The position numbers were made by a program, and so were the translations under genes. Source: Lachnospiraceae bacterium UBA7050 (lineage in GTDB: Bacteria > Bacillota > Clostridia > Lachnospirales > Lachnospiraceae). Taken from it: a stretch of DNA of 40,701 nucleotides. The stretch spans positions 1 through 40,701 of the forward strand of contig DLAJ01000024.1 of the NCBI GenBank assembly GCA_002493905.1, written 5' to 3'. The notes beneath the pieces were generated by a model. That model was not told where the DNA came from, did not search any database, and saw only the letters and a list, made by a program, of their open reading frames with translations. This document shows positions 27,189 through 35,225 of this stretch, piece by piece (within the stretch, counting starts at the first letter, position 1; each line of letters starts with the position of its first letter).

Positions 27189-27241
27189 AAACCGCAACTT
27201 TTAGAGTTGAAATACGTTTCTTTTCATTTCTATACCCCTAC

Positions 27242-27267
27242 ATATCGCAGGCAAATGCCTGCGATAT
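27242..27267. promoter_or_regulatory. 12-bp perfect inverted repeat between divergent genes
   Basis: ATATCGCAGGCA and its exact complement flank a 2-nt AA centre. It lies between the GH5 and hemerythrin promoters, with no T tract, so it is more operator-like than terminator-like. Confidence 0.5.
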
Positions 27268-27305
27268 TGCACCTATAAGTAGTTTGAAAGAAACTTTCTG
27301 CCTTC

Positions 27306-27334
27306 TTGAACAACCATATCAAACATGGTAAAAT
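27306..27334 (+). promoter_or_regulatory. Promoter of the hemerythrin gene
   Basis: TTGAAC, 17-nt spacer, TAAAAT, about 27 nt before the ribosome site. Confidence 0.7.
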
Positions 27335-27367
27335 ATGGGTATCAGCGTACCGGCAGGAGGAATATCC

Positions 27368-28249
27368 ATGAATGTGGTCCAGTGGAATAATCATTATAAT
27401 ATCGGTGTGGAAGTGATCGATAAGGCGCACAGGCACCTGTTCTCCATTATTGACAAGCTGATCTCACTCAATGAGGATATTTCAAAGCGGGAGCATGCAT
27501 GCCGGGAAGGTATTAAGTTTTTCAAGAGTTATACACTGAAGCATTTTGCCGAAGAGGAAGCTTATATGCAGTCCATCGGCTACAGCGAATATGAAATGCA
27601 TAAGCGGCTGCATGACAATTTGCGCGACAATACGCTGCCTGCCTTAGAACATGAGCTGGAGGAGCAGAACTATTCCGAAGATGCTGTTCATCATTTTCTT
27701 GGAATCTGTGTCGGCTGGCTGAACGGACATATCCTGATCGAAGATTTTGCAATCTCAGGAAAAGTCTCCACAAAGTGGGTTCATCATGCCTCCGACGACG
27801 CCATTGTTTCTTTGGAAAAGTCCATCTTGCAAAGCTTTCAGCAATTGTATCACGCTAAAGCAGAACTGGTCAGCAAGCACTACAAGGGTGAGAACTTTTC
27901 CTGCGATAAAGCGCTCTGCTACCGTCTGACCTACCTGTCCGGCGATAACAAAAAAAAGCAGATCTATTTTCTATATGAAGAGCAGCTTATTCTCCGCCTG
28001 CTCGGTGCCATGCTCGGAAAACAGCTCCCGCGTATCGACCAGACAATCGTTTACGCGATCAGGGAGTTATCCCAGAAATTCATGAAATGTATCAGCTGCC
28101 ATTTTCTGTTAGACGAAAATTTTCAGCTTCAGAAAATTGACATGATGACCTTTGATCAGCTTGTCAGGACATTTGACAAGGACTATCCTCCATACAGTCT
28201 GTTGTTCAACGTAGAGAAAAAAGGATATTTTGCCTTTTGTGTCAGATAG
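27368..28249 (+). CDS. Bacteriohemerythrin with a C-terminal extra domain
   Basis: A 293-aa protein. The N-terminal hemerythrin four-helix bundle (about 1-130) carries the di-iron ligand set in order: WNNHYNIG, DKAHRHLF, HFAEEEAYM, HKRLHDN, and HILIED. It binds O2 through two irons; in anaerobes it is thought to sense or store oxygen. The C-terminal 150 residues (LSGDNKKKQIYFLYEE to GYFAFCV) form a mixed alpha/beta domain. Its helix-strand order recalls CheC/CheX-like domains, but I cannot confirm this. The ATG at 27368 has AGGAGG 7 nt upstream; the frame opens at 27335 without a site. Confidence 0.87.
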   Translation: MNVVQWNNHYNIGVEVIDKAHRHLFSIIDKLISLNEDISKREHACREGIKFFKSYTLKHFAEEEAYMQSIGYSEYEMHKRLHDNLRDNTLPALEHELEEQNYSEDAVHHFLGICVGWLNGHILIEDFAISGKVSTKWVHHASDDAIVSLEKSILQSFQQLYHAKAELVSKHYKGENFSCDKALCYRLTYLSGDNKKKQIYFLYEEQLILRLLGAMLGKQLPRIDQTIVYAIRELSQKFMKCISCHFLLDENFQLQKIDMMTFDQLVRTFDKDYPPYSLLFNVEKKGYFAFCVR

Positions 28250-28347
28250 CGCATATCGCCTGTCCGTTCTCCGCTTCGTCTTATGAATATTTTTTCATAT
28301 TTCGCGGAACGATATTCCTATCATAGGACAGGAGGTAATCCGTTATT

Positions 28348-29649
28348 TTGCGTTCACTATGGCAGGAACACGCCGGGCGTTCTGATTTCCCGGCCTTGAC
28401 AACCAATCTCAAAACCGATGTTCTGATTATCGGCGGCGGCATCGCCGGAATCCTGACCGCACACTTTCTAAAAGAAGCAGGTGTTTCCTGCGTACTCGTC
28501 GAAAAAGACCGCATCTGCGAAAGCACCACCGGCAATACAACAGCTAAGATCACCTATCAGCACGGTCTGATCTACCATAAACTTCTGAAAAGATACGGCG
28601 TTGAAACGGCGGCGCTCTATCTGAAAGCAAACCGCACTGCCTTTGACCGATACCGGGAGCTTTGCAGTTCTATTGACTGCGGCTATGAGATACGCAGCAA
28701 TTATGTGTATTCCACAGACAGCCGGAAGAAACTTGAGGACGAAATGGACGCCCTCTCAGCAATCGGATATCATGCGGCATTCTGTGAGACGCTCCCGCTG
28801 CCAATCGACACTGTGGGCGCCGTCTGCTTTGAAGCGCAGGCACAGTTTCATCCCTTACAATTCCTTTTTACAATCGCCCGTAATCTGAACATATATGAGC
28901 ATACCTTCGTCCGGGAGCTGCTCGGCACGACCGCGATAACAGATGAAGGAAGCATTTACGCGGACAAGGTAATCATCACAACCCACTTTCCGTTCCTCAA
29001 CACGCATGGCAGTTATTTTTTGAAGCTGTACCAGCACCGTTCCTATGTCATAGCACTCGAACATGCGCAGCAGGTTGACGGTATGTATGTGGACGAAAAC
29101 AGAACAGGACTTTCCTTTCGCAATTATAAGGAGCTGCTCTTATTAGGGGGCGGTTCACACCGGACCGGAAAACACGGAGGCAGTTGGAATGAACTGCGCA
29201 GCATTGCAAAGCAGTATTATCCGGATTCCGAAGAGCGGTATTTCTGGGCAGCGCAGGATTGTATGAGCCTTGATGATATTCCCTATATTGGTCCTTATTC
29301 TAAGCATACGCCCGATTTGTATACTGCAAGCGGGTTCTGCAAATGGGGAATGACAGGCGCCATGTTATCGGCTCTGCTGCTTTGCGATATGATCTGTGGA
29401 AAACCAAATGATTTTGCACACGTATTCAGTCCATCCAGAAACGTCATAAAGCCCCAGCTTTTTGTAAATGCGTTTGAATCGGCTGCGAATCTGCTCACAC
29501 CCTCTAAAAAAAGGTGTCCGCATCTCGGCTGCGCGCTGAAATGGAATCCCGCAGAGCATTCCTGGGACTGCGCCTGTCATGGCTCGCGCTTTTCATCGGA
29601 AGGCAGACTGCTCAACAATCCCGCAAACGGCGATCTGAAGAATCTTTGA
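28348..29649 (+). CDS. FAD-dependent oxidoreductase with C-terminal Rieske domain
   Basis: A 433-aa protein. It has an N-terminal dinucleotide-binding motif IIGGGIAG (about 27-34), a DAO-type FAD domain with STTGNTTAKITYQHG, and a C-terminal Rieske [2Fe-2S] site. The Rieske site uses Cys390-x-His392 and Cys408-x2-His411 (CPHLGC and CACHG). This is the YhfW-like group of putative oxidoreductases with unknown substrate. The likely start is a TTG, with AGGAGG 12 nt upstream. It is shorter than many relatives (about 500 aa) but both cofactor sites are complete. It converges on the DUF262 gene with a 13-nt gap, which I take as the left edge of the phage-like element. Confidence 0.85.
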   Translation: MRSLWQEHAGRSDFPALTTNLKTDVLIIGGGIAGILTAHFLKEAGVSCVLVEKDRICESTTGNTTAKITYQHGLIYHKLLKRYGVETAALYLKANRTAFDRYRELCSSIDCGYEIRSNYVYSTDSRKKLEDEMDALSAIGYHAAFCETLPLPIDTVGAVCFEAQAQFHPLQFLFTIARNLNIYEHTFVRELLGTTAITDEGSIYADKVIITTHFPFLNTHGSYFLKLYQHRSYVIALEHAQQVDGMYVDENRTGLSFRNYKELLLLGGGSHRTGKHGGSWNELRSIAKQYYPDSEERYFWAAQDCMSLDDIPYIGPYSKHTPDLYTASGFCKWGMTGAMLSALLLCDMICGKPNDFAHVFSPSRNVIKPQLFVNAFESAANLLTPSKKRCPHLGCALKWNPAEHSWDCACHGSRFSSEGRLLNNPANGDLKNL

Positions 29650-29662
29650 GACCACTGGCCGC

Positions 29663-31060
29663 TTAAGCGCTCTTTCTGGAAACATGCGCGGCATAGCGCT
29701 CAAACGCCGTTTTCATCTTCAGATAGTTTTTTCTTTGATCGGAAAGCAGCACATTTTTCTTTTCGAAAGCCGGCAGCCAGTCTTTCAGCAGCCGCTCTAT
29801 ATCCTTTTGGACCGCGTATCCGACCAATGCAACGAACGACGGTCTGTTCTGCTCCGACAGAAATTCGGAATCAATATCCTCAATTACCTCCGAAATATCG
29901 TTCGCAATCATCTCGTATAGCTCCATATCCTTATCGTCCACGTTCTGATCAACATACGCCTTCACAAGCTCTTTTGCCGTGACAGGCTTTTTTTCCGCAG
30001 CGCAGATGTTCTGACATTCTGGACGCAGATAGTCCTGCATAAAGCGCTCCAGCATTGCTAACTTCTCAGCAACAATCGGTTTATCCTTTGTGCTGTTATT
30101 TCTCTTGATCTCATCAAAGAGAAAACCATCCGCATTTCTCGCGGTTCCTCTGAGATGTTCCTTAAATTCTTTCAAAAAGCGGGCGAACTGATCATCCTCC
30201 ACGCCCAATTTCGTAAAGCGGTCGAACAGTGTCAGAAAAATGAAAGAATCCTTTTTATCAAACAATTCCTTTAAGTCATCGGTTATGATCTTCTCTAACC
30301 GGCTCAGATGATCGGACAGCCGGTCAAACTCCTCTGCCGATGCATGACCGTTCAGATATTGGCACAAAATTCTCGGCTGCTTATTCCATTTGTCAAAATG
30401 ATTCATACACATAATCGTTTCCACAACAATCCGCTCAACAGCTCCTTTGATCCTTTCATTTTCGGAATAATTCGTGCACTCAAGAAAAAATCTGCTTTCC
30501 AGAATCTGATGAATACGCCCGGCGAACTTATCAAGATATGTAAATGCTTTCTGGTCGGCATTCATCGGCACATGGTTATTATAACGTTTGATGTACCGCG
30601 AAATTTTATGGCTGTCGCAATATTCATGAATGACAGTCTCAATCTGATATTCGTCAAATTTTTCTTTGAGTTCTTCCGGCAGTTTCTCATATGTCAGGCC
30701 TTTAATATCGCAGACCGCATCTTCATGCGTCATGCATCCGTCCGTATCCACTACTCTCTTCTTATATGGTATCATCGAATTCTCAACGGACGACGTGATC
30801 TTATAATTTCCTTCCCGGAATCTGCGGAGTGCTGCCGTCCTGCAGCCGCCGTCCACGATATGCAGTTTGGAATTTTCTTCTTCACCGAGAATGATCGGCG
30901 GAATATAATCATCAGTCAGCACCGTCACGATCAGCTCATTGATCTGCTCATTATTCCAAACAAAATTTCTCTGCACATCGGCGTTGTTATCAATATCGCC
31001 TTTCTTATTCTTTTTCAAATACATATCTAACGTATACGTCTGTTTTCTGGGTCTCGCCAT
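29663..31060 (-). CDS. DUF262 (GmrSD-N/ParB-like) protein
   Basis: A 465-aa protein whose first 110 residues carry the DUF262 signature: VQRNFVWNNEQINELI, then IPPIIL, then HIVDGGCRTAALRRF. DUF262 is a ParB-superfamily domain found in type IV modification-dependent restriction proteins (GmrSD) and in phage genes. The usual DGQQR core reads DGGCR here. The rest is helical, with no GmrSD-type C-terminal HNH that I can see, so it is not a full restriction enzyme. The start at 31060 is set by AAAGGAG; the frame opens at 31138. It lies 34 nt downstream of the sigma-like gene, in the same SOS-controlled operon. Confidence 0.75.
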   Translation of the reverse strand: MARPRKQTYTLDMYLKKNKKGDIDNNADVQRNFVWNNEQINELIVTVLTDDYIPPIILGEEENSKLHIVDGGCRTAALRRFREGNYKITSSVENSMIPYKKRVVDTDGCMTHEDAVCDIKGLTYEKLPEELKEKFDEYQIETVIHEYCDSHKISRYIKRYNNHVPMNADQKAFTYLDKFAGRIHQILESRFFLECTNYSENERIKGAVERIVVETIMCMNHFDKWNKQPRILCQYLNGHASAEEFDRLSDHLSRLEKIITDDLKELFDKKDSFIFLTLFDRFTKLGVEDDQFARFLKEFKEHLRGTARNADGFLFDEIKRNNSTKDKPIVAEKLAMLERFMQDYLRPECQNICAAEKKPVTAKELVKAYVDQNVDDKDMELYEMIANDISEVIEDIDSEFLSEQNRPSFVALVGYAVQKDIERLLKDWLPAFEKKNVLLSDQRKNYLKMKTAFERYAAHVSRKSA

Positions 31061-31094
31061 TTGAATTTCTCCTTTGTATCCGGCATTCACACTC

Positions 31095-31652
31095 TCACAA
31101 AAGTACCGACACATTTCTATAAGAATGAATTGCAGCATAACTGTCCGCGTACTGCTTTTGGCTCAAATGCAGGATTTCCTTTATCTCCTTCGGCTGATAT
31201 CCGTCCATATCAAGTCTCAACATTTCGCGCTGAAGCTTCGAAAGTCTGCACAGATAGCACCGCACCCGCCTGCTGTATCCTTCTTCCTTCTTCTCGAATA
31301 CTTCTCTCTCGATCATAAATTCATCCGCAATGATATCTGCGACTGTCATATGCCCCTCTCCGCCAACCGGCGCGTCAAGGGACACCGACATTCTGTCCGC
31401 TCTGCGCTTTTCGCGGTTTCTCCGCGTCATTTCAGTCTTAATATGATTGCACAGACAGGAGTACAAAAACGCGTCAAACGGCTGGGAACGATCATATCGT
31501 CTGATTACATCTGCAAACACCTCGTTCGCAAGCGAATAAAAATCATCCTTATCTTTATCCGCCAACCCGCCGAATCCTGTTAAAATCCGGTCTACCATCC
31601 GGTGAAGCCTCCACGCATTGTCCTCGTAATAGGTTCTCAACAGCTTTTCCAC
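31095..31652 (-). CDS. Sigma-70-family-like factor
   Basis: A 185-aa protein with the two-domain layout of small sigma factors. A region-2-like segment contains DDFYSLANEVFADVIRRYD and FDAFLYSCLCNHIKTEM followed by a basic run. A linker of about 45 residues follows, then a region-4 helix-turn-helix, LSKLQREMLRLDMDGYQPKE with EIKEILHLSQKQY. It should redirect an RNA polymerase to specific promoters. The start is taken as the GTG at 31652, with GGTGGGGG upstream; an in-frame TTG at 31694 has no ribosome site. It is first in the LexA-controlled operon. Whether it serves host polymerase or the element's own polymerase is open. Confidence 0.75.
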   Translation of the reverse strand: MEKLLRTYYEDNAWRLHRMVDRILTGFGGLADKDKDDFYSLANEVFADVIRRYDRSQPFDAFLYSCLCNHIKTEMTRRNREKRRADRMSVSLDAPVGGEGHMTVADIIADEFMIEREVFEKKEEGYSRRVRCYLCRLSKLQREMLRLDMDGYQPKEIKEILHLSQKQYADSYAAIHSYRNVSVLL

Positions 31653-31675
31653 CTTTATACCCCCACCAATAAATC

Positions 31676-31696
31676 GTTTGAAAGGAGCTTTCAAAC
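31676..31696. promoter_or_regulatory. Perfect hairpin in the sigma operon leader
   Basis: GTTTGAAAG and CTTTCAAAC flank a 3-nt centre. It lies within the leader, about 25 nt upstream of the GTG start and overlapping the alternative TTG. It may be an operator or a translational control hairpin. Confidence 0.5.
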
Positions 31697-31732
31697 TTGC
31701 TCTCTCCCGCTTCTTAGCTTACTGTAATAGCA

Positions 31733-31761
31733 AGTATAGAACATATGTTCGATTTTGTCAA
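31733..31761 (-). promoter_or_regulatory. SOS promoter with LexA box
   Basis: Minus strand TTGACA, 17-nt spacer, TATACT. The spacer holds the perfect palindrome GAACATATGTTC (31739-31750). With its preceding C this matches 13 of 14 bases of the Gram-positive LexA (DinR) consensus CGAACATATGTTCG. LexA bound here would cover both promoter elements, so the sigma/DUF262 operon should be silent until DNA damage. Confidence 0.88.
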
Positions 31762-31995
31762 CAGCCTCTTTTTATTTTTCTGACCGTTCATTTCGTATGC
31801 CAGTATCTTATCCTTTTTCATGTCCATAAAATAGGACAAGAACAACACGGAATCCTTGTAAAAGTGAATCCTCAGACCAATCCGCAATGCGATATGAGCA
31901 GTTCCTGAAAATTGATAAAAACAGTCCGCCAAATGGAGAAATCATACTTGGAAAAAGCATTACGAAACAGTCAATCACAGAAAGGATTATGAAAC

Positions 31996-32208
31996 ATGAC
32001 AGACAGACAAAACCGATTAAACGGCAAAGACACAGGATACTCCACATTCGGCGGTATCATCTATTCTTCTGATTTTAACACGGAATACCGAAAGAGCGAT
32101 CCTCTTCACGGTTCAGCAGCCGCACGCAGGATTGAACAGGATTTTAAGTTTGACGAGCAGTGCAGACAGAACATCTTATATAAAAAAGGAGGTGCTTTTT
32201 TTGCTTGA
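31996..32208 (+). CDS. Small hypothetical protein coupled to the RNA polymerase gene
   Basis: A 70-aa, mostly polar protein without recognisable domains. AAAGGA lies about 9 nt before the ATG. Its stop overlaps the polymerase start by 8 nt (TTGCTTGA) and its 3' end contains the polymerase ribosome site, so the two genes are translationally coupled. That coupling is the main evidence that it is a real gene. It may be a polymerase accessory factor, but nothing in the sequence proves it. Confidence 0.6.
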   Translation: MTDRQNRLNGKDTGYSTFGGIIYSSDFNTEYRKSDPLHGSAAARRIEQDFKFDEQCRQNILYKKGGAFFA

Positions 32209-34957
32209 CAGACAATATCATTTTTATGCCGTCGATACCGGACATTTTTACAGTCATCGGGAAGCCCGCCTCCATCACCGTCTTAATCAGTATCGGACCG
32301 AACGCAGCCATTTACAATTAAAACTTCAGGAACTGGAATGCACGCTGAAAAAATCCGGTTATTCCGATAAGGACTTAAAAGCGTTCAAAAACGGCAACAC
32401 ACATGAAACCGCCAAAATATCTGGCTGCGCTGTTTCGCAGTATACGCATTACATCATGATCGACCGGCACAAAAAAGAAAAGGAAAAAATGGTCAAGAAA
32501 CGGCTGCGTTCTATTCTTTCCAATAAAATGCTACAAAATGAACGCACGGACGGAAAAGATCATATCCGAGTTCTGAATGAAAGCCTTCTGAACGATACGG
32601 ACGTGATCTCCGCGTTTGAATCCGCCCTCAGCAGAACGATCGGCATTCATCAGGATGCACTCACGGATGCACTCATCTTGGTGCAGGTTTATTATTTTCA
32701 TATTTTCAAGGACCTTTTGTTTTTTGGCTTTCGTTTTCGCGGTGAAACCTATCATTATCTCACCTCATCGGCAGGACAAATCCGTGAAAAGAAAGCACTC
32801 TTCGTTAAAGATTCCGTCTGGCGCAGAATTGAAAATACCATGATGTGCGGACTCACAATCGACAAAATCAACAAAATGGGCGGAAACAATGTCAACAAAC
32901 ATTTAGCCTATCTGGCTCTGACTGCCTCCGCAACTGATGAATGGAAAAGATTTGACATTGACCGCACAATCGTGATTGAAGATTTTGAAACCAATGTCTG
33001 CGGCACGATTGATTTTGTGGATGAAACGGATTATTCGATTACAAGAAAAACAGAAGCAGTCCCGATTCCGCATACCGACGGTGCCGGCATGGTCCTACCC
33101 TGCGTCTCCGACAGAAATTTTATGTTCCGGGCTCCGTGGATCAAAGGTTTATTGGGCGTTTTTGATTTCAGAAAATTTATCAGAGAGCACGGCTGCTCTT
33201 CTGTAATTGCTGATATTTACGGCAAAAAGCATGATCTGATCAAAGAAGACATCCAGATCATCTTCACGAAAAGCCAATTCAAGATGGCACGCTATTATGA
33301 CTCCTGGGAGGAATATAAAGACCAATTTAAGCGCTGGCACTGCACAGCTGGAATCTGCAATATGGAAGAAGTCCGGATAGGAAATGCGAAAATCAATTAT
33401 CAGATGCTTCAGACACTGACCGACATCACCGACGAAGAAATCGGACTCATCACGCAAAAATCAGCTGAACGCATCCGCAATATCAGTCAATCCAAGGAAA
33501 CGATGATGGAAATTCTCGGCGTGACGCCTTACCGCACGAACATGACACCGTTTCAAAAAGCGCTCAGGCTTTATCCCGCGCTGCTCAACGATACCTATGC
33601 AAAGGACGTCATCCGCGACGTCAAACAAAGCCTCCTCAAAAAGTATCGCAGCGGCAAACTTGAGGTGGACGGAAAATATACGTTTCTGCTTCCCGATTAT
33701 TATGCGGCCTGTGAATACTGGTTTGCCCATATCCAACAGCCGGACGGGCTGCTCCGGGACCAGGAGGTATTCTGCAGACTGTTTCCCCAGCATGAAACAC
33801 TGGACTGCCTTCGGAGTCCCCATTTGTATAAAGAACACGCGGTCCGGCACAATGCCGCATGCAGATCGGACGGGGAACGCGCAGAAAAAATAGGGGAATG
33901 GTTTACCACAAACGGCATTTACGCCAGTACCCACGATCTGATCAGTAAGCTGCTCATGTATGACGTGGATGGGGATAAATCCCTCGTTGTCTCTGATCCC
34001 GGTCTGATCGCAGCCGCCAGACGGAATATGGAGGGCGTTGTCCCGCTTTATTACAATATGAAGAAAGCGGAACCCCAGCCGATCAACCGCCGGACAATCT
34101 ACGAAGGTCTATGCGCCGCTTTCACAGGCGGGAATATCGGAACGTACAGCAATGATATTTCCAAAATCTGGAACAGCGATGTTTTTTTTACCGGAACGGA
34201 CGCAGAAAAGCTACAGGCCGAAAGCTGCGTCAAGCGCTTATGCTGTCAGAATAACTTTGTCATCGACTATGCAAAAACATTATATAAGCCGGAATTCCCA
34301 CCCGCTGTCAAAGAAGAAATCTCCCGCTTTACGAATGCAAAGCTGCCGGCATTCTTTGCCTATGCAAAGGATAAGGACCCCTCCCAATTAGAAAAGCGGA
34401 ATAACAGCTTTGTCAACCGGATTTATGACAGGATACCAAACTGTCCGATCAACACCCGTGGTCTGAAGCTGGACCCCATCGACTATCAGAATATGATGGG
34501 CAGCCCGCGTACCGTCTGCCCAAAAGAAGTGGCGGCACTCTACGATACCATGAGCAGAAAATACCGCTGTATGATCAGCCGGAAAGCAGAACCTTCCAAA
34601 CACCTCCCCTATCTGTCGTTACAGATCAGAGAGGCATTCTGCCGCCTTGGCTATTCTGAAGAAACCATTGCGGACATGCTTGTGGAATACACCTACGGCA
34701 AAGAAAAACGATACAAGCATCTGCTCTGGTTCTGCTTCGGTGACTGGATTGTCAGGCATTTAGAAACAAATAAAAATCTTCCGAAAACAAAATACATGCA
34801 GTGCATGGACTGCGGCATATGGACAGAAATTTCCGCTGCATCCAGAACAATCCGGTGCCCGCATTGCCAGAAGGAAGCGCGTAAGAAGATCAACCGGGAA
34901 AATTATCTAAGGCGCAGACAGGAAAAGACGGACGATGCCGGAACCGCTCCCGTTTAA
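32201..34957 (+). CDS. Single-subunit two-barrel RNA polymerase homologue (YonO/QDE-1-like)
   Basis: A 918-aa protein. The start is a TTG with AAAAGGAGG 8 nt upstream. I recognise it by motif order. The central Asp loop is DVDGD (Asp588, Asp590, Asp592), the magnesium-binding signature of double-psi beta-barrel polymerases (DbDGD in QDE-1-type RdRPs, DFDGD in cellular beta-prime). Some 50 residues earlier is RSPHLYKEHAVRHN (538-551), equivalent to the R(N/S)PCLHPGD segment of eukaryotic-type RdRPs. An earlier DGAGMV (from Asp293) and FRAPWIKGLLG (Lys315) match the DGxG and KG motifs of the other barrel. The length fits phage YonO (about 870 aa). A C-terminal zinc ribbon has Cys868, 871, 886 and 889. 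YonO is a DNA-dependent polymerase of SPbeta; QDE-1 copies RNA. Template use here is unknown. Overall identity appears too low for a plain similarity call, so the assignment rests on motifs. Confidence 0.82.
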   Translation: MLDRQYHFYAVDTGHFYSHREARLHHRLNQYRTERSHLQLKLQELECTLKKSGYSDKDLKAFKNGNTHETAKISGCAVSQYTHYIMIDRHKKEKEKMVKKRLRSILSNKMLQNERTDGKDHIRVLNESLLNDTDVISAFESALSRTIGIHQDALTDALILVQVYYFHIFKDLLFFGFRFRGETYHYLTSSAGQIREKKALFVKDSVWRRIENTMMCGLTIDKINKMGGNNVNKHLAYLALTASATDEWKRFDIDRTIVIEDFETNVCGTIDFVDETDYSITRKTEAVPIPHTDGAGMVLPCVSDRNFMFRAPWIKGLLGVFDFRKFIREHGCSSVIADIYGKKHDLIKEDIQIIFTKSQFKMARYYDSWEEYKDQFKRWHCTAGICNMEEVRIGNAKINYQMLQTLTDITDEEIGLITQKSAERIRNISQSKETMMEILGVTPYRTNMTPFQKALRLYPALLNDTYAKDVIRDVKQSLLKKYRSGKLEVDGKYTFLLPDYYAACEYWFAHIQQPDGLLRDQEVFCRLFPQHETLDCLRSPHLYKEHAVRHNAACRSDGERAEKIGEWFTTNGIYASTHDLISKLLMYDVDGDKSLVVSDPGLIAAARRNMEGVVPLYYNMKKAEPQPINRRTIYEGLCAAFTGGNIGTYSNDISKIWNSDVFFTGTDAEKLQAESCVKRLCCQNNFVIDYAKTLYKPEFPPAVKEEISRFTNAKLPAFFAYAKDKDPSQLEKRNNSFVNRIYDRIPNCPINTRGLKLDPIDYQNMMGSPRTVCPKEVAALYDTMSRKYRCMISRKAEPSKHLPYLSLQIREAFCRLGYSEETIADMLVEYTYGKEKRYKHLLWFCFGDWIVRHLETNKNLPKTKYMQCMDCGIWTEISAASRTIRCPHCQKEARKKINRENYLRRRQEKTDDAGTAPV

Positions 34958-34977
34958 TCTGTAAAAAAAGCAGCACA

Positions 34978-35072
34978 GGCAGATGTTCAAAAGCAGTATC
35001 GGCATACATTCAGAATGCATTGCAGACAGATATTCAAAATGCACTACAGACCGGCATTCAGACCGGTTGACA
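34978..35072. repeat. Four imperfect 24-bp tandem repeats
   Basis: Units at 34978, 35001, 35025 and 35049, each 23-24 bp. The clearest core is CAGATATTCAAAATGCA, with ATTCARAATGCA or ATTCAGA kept in several units. They lie between the polymerase gene and the HU-like gene, in a 268-nt gap that also has a small TCCAT/ATGGA hairpin and no clear sigma-A promoter. They could be protein-binding iterons. Confidence 0.6.
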
Positions 35073-35225
35073 TATTCCATCATCGTCCATGCCGGATGGA
35101 TCATTTCATAAATCTTATGCAAAAATAACCCATGAACCGTGGTCCTTCTTTTGTGTCTATAAGGGAAGCAGGAAAGCACACAGCGGACGGACACACGGCG
35201 GGTTTTCAGGAAGGTGCGTGATTTT

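Larger units (their letters stand above)
31653..31995. other. Divergent control region of the phage-like element
   Basis: 343 nt between the sigma-like operon and the rightward operon. It holds the LexA-controlled leftward promoter and a 21-nt hairpin in its leader. It also holds an inverted repeat TGTCC-N8-GGACA at 31821-31838 that could be a second operator. I could not find a convincing sigma-A promoter for the rightward genes. A weak ORF (31887-32072) is not supported by a ribosome site. Confidence 0.6.

Noticed and set aside
29650..29665. Attachment site at the 3' end of the oxidoreductase gene
   Set aside because: The junction is a plausible left edge, but the other end is outside the window, so no duplicated core can be shown.
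30308..31030. 240-aa plus-strand frame
   Set aside because: Opposite the DUF262 coding region; composition typical of an antisense shadow.
31887..32072. 61-aa plus-strand frame before the polymerase operon
   Set aside because: No ribosome site, overlaps the better supported 70-aa gene out of frame, and the C-terminus is a basic run typical of chance reading.
32201..34957. Contamination by a eukaryotic or viral RdRP gene
   Set aside because: The gene has a Shine-Dalgarno site, is coupled to a bacterial-style small gene, shares codon use with neighbours, and lies in a phage context.
34978..35072. CRISPR array
   Set aside because: The repeats are contiguous without spacers, are imperfect and have only four units; no cas genes are in the window.
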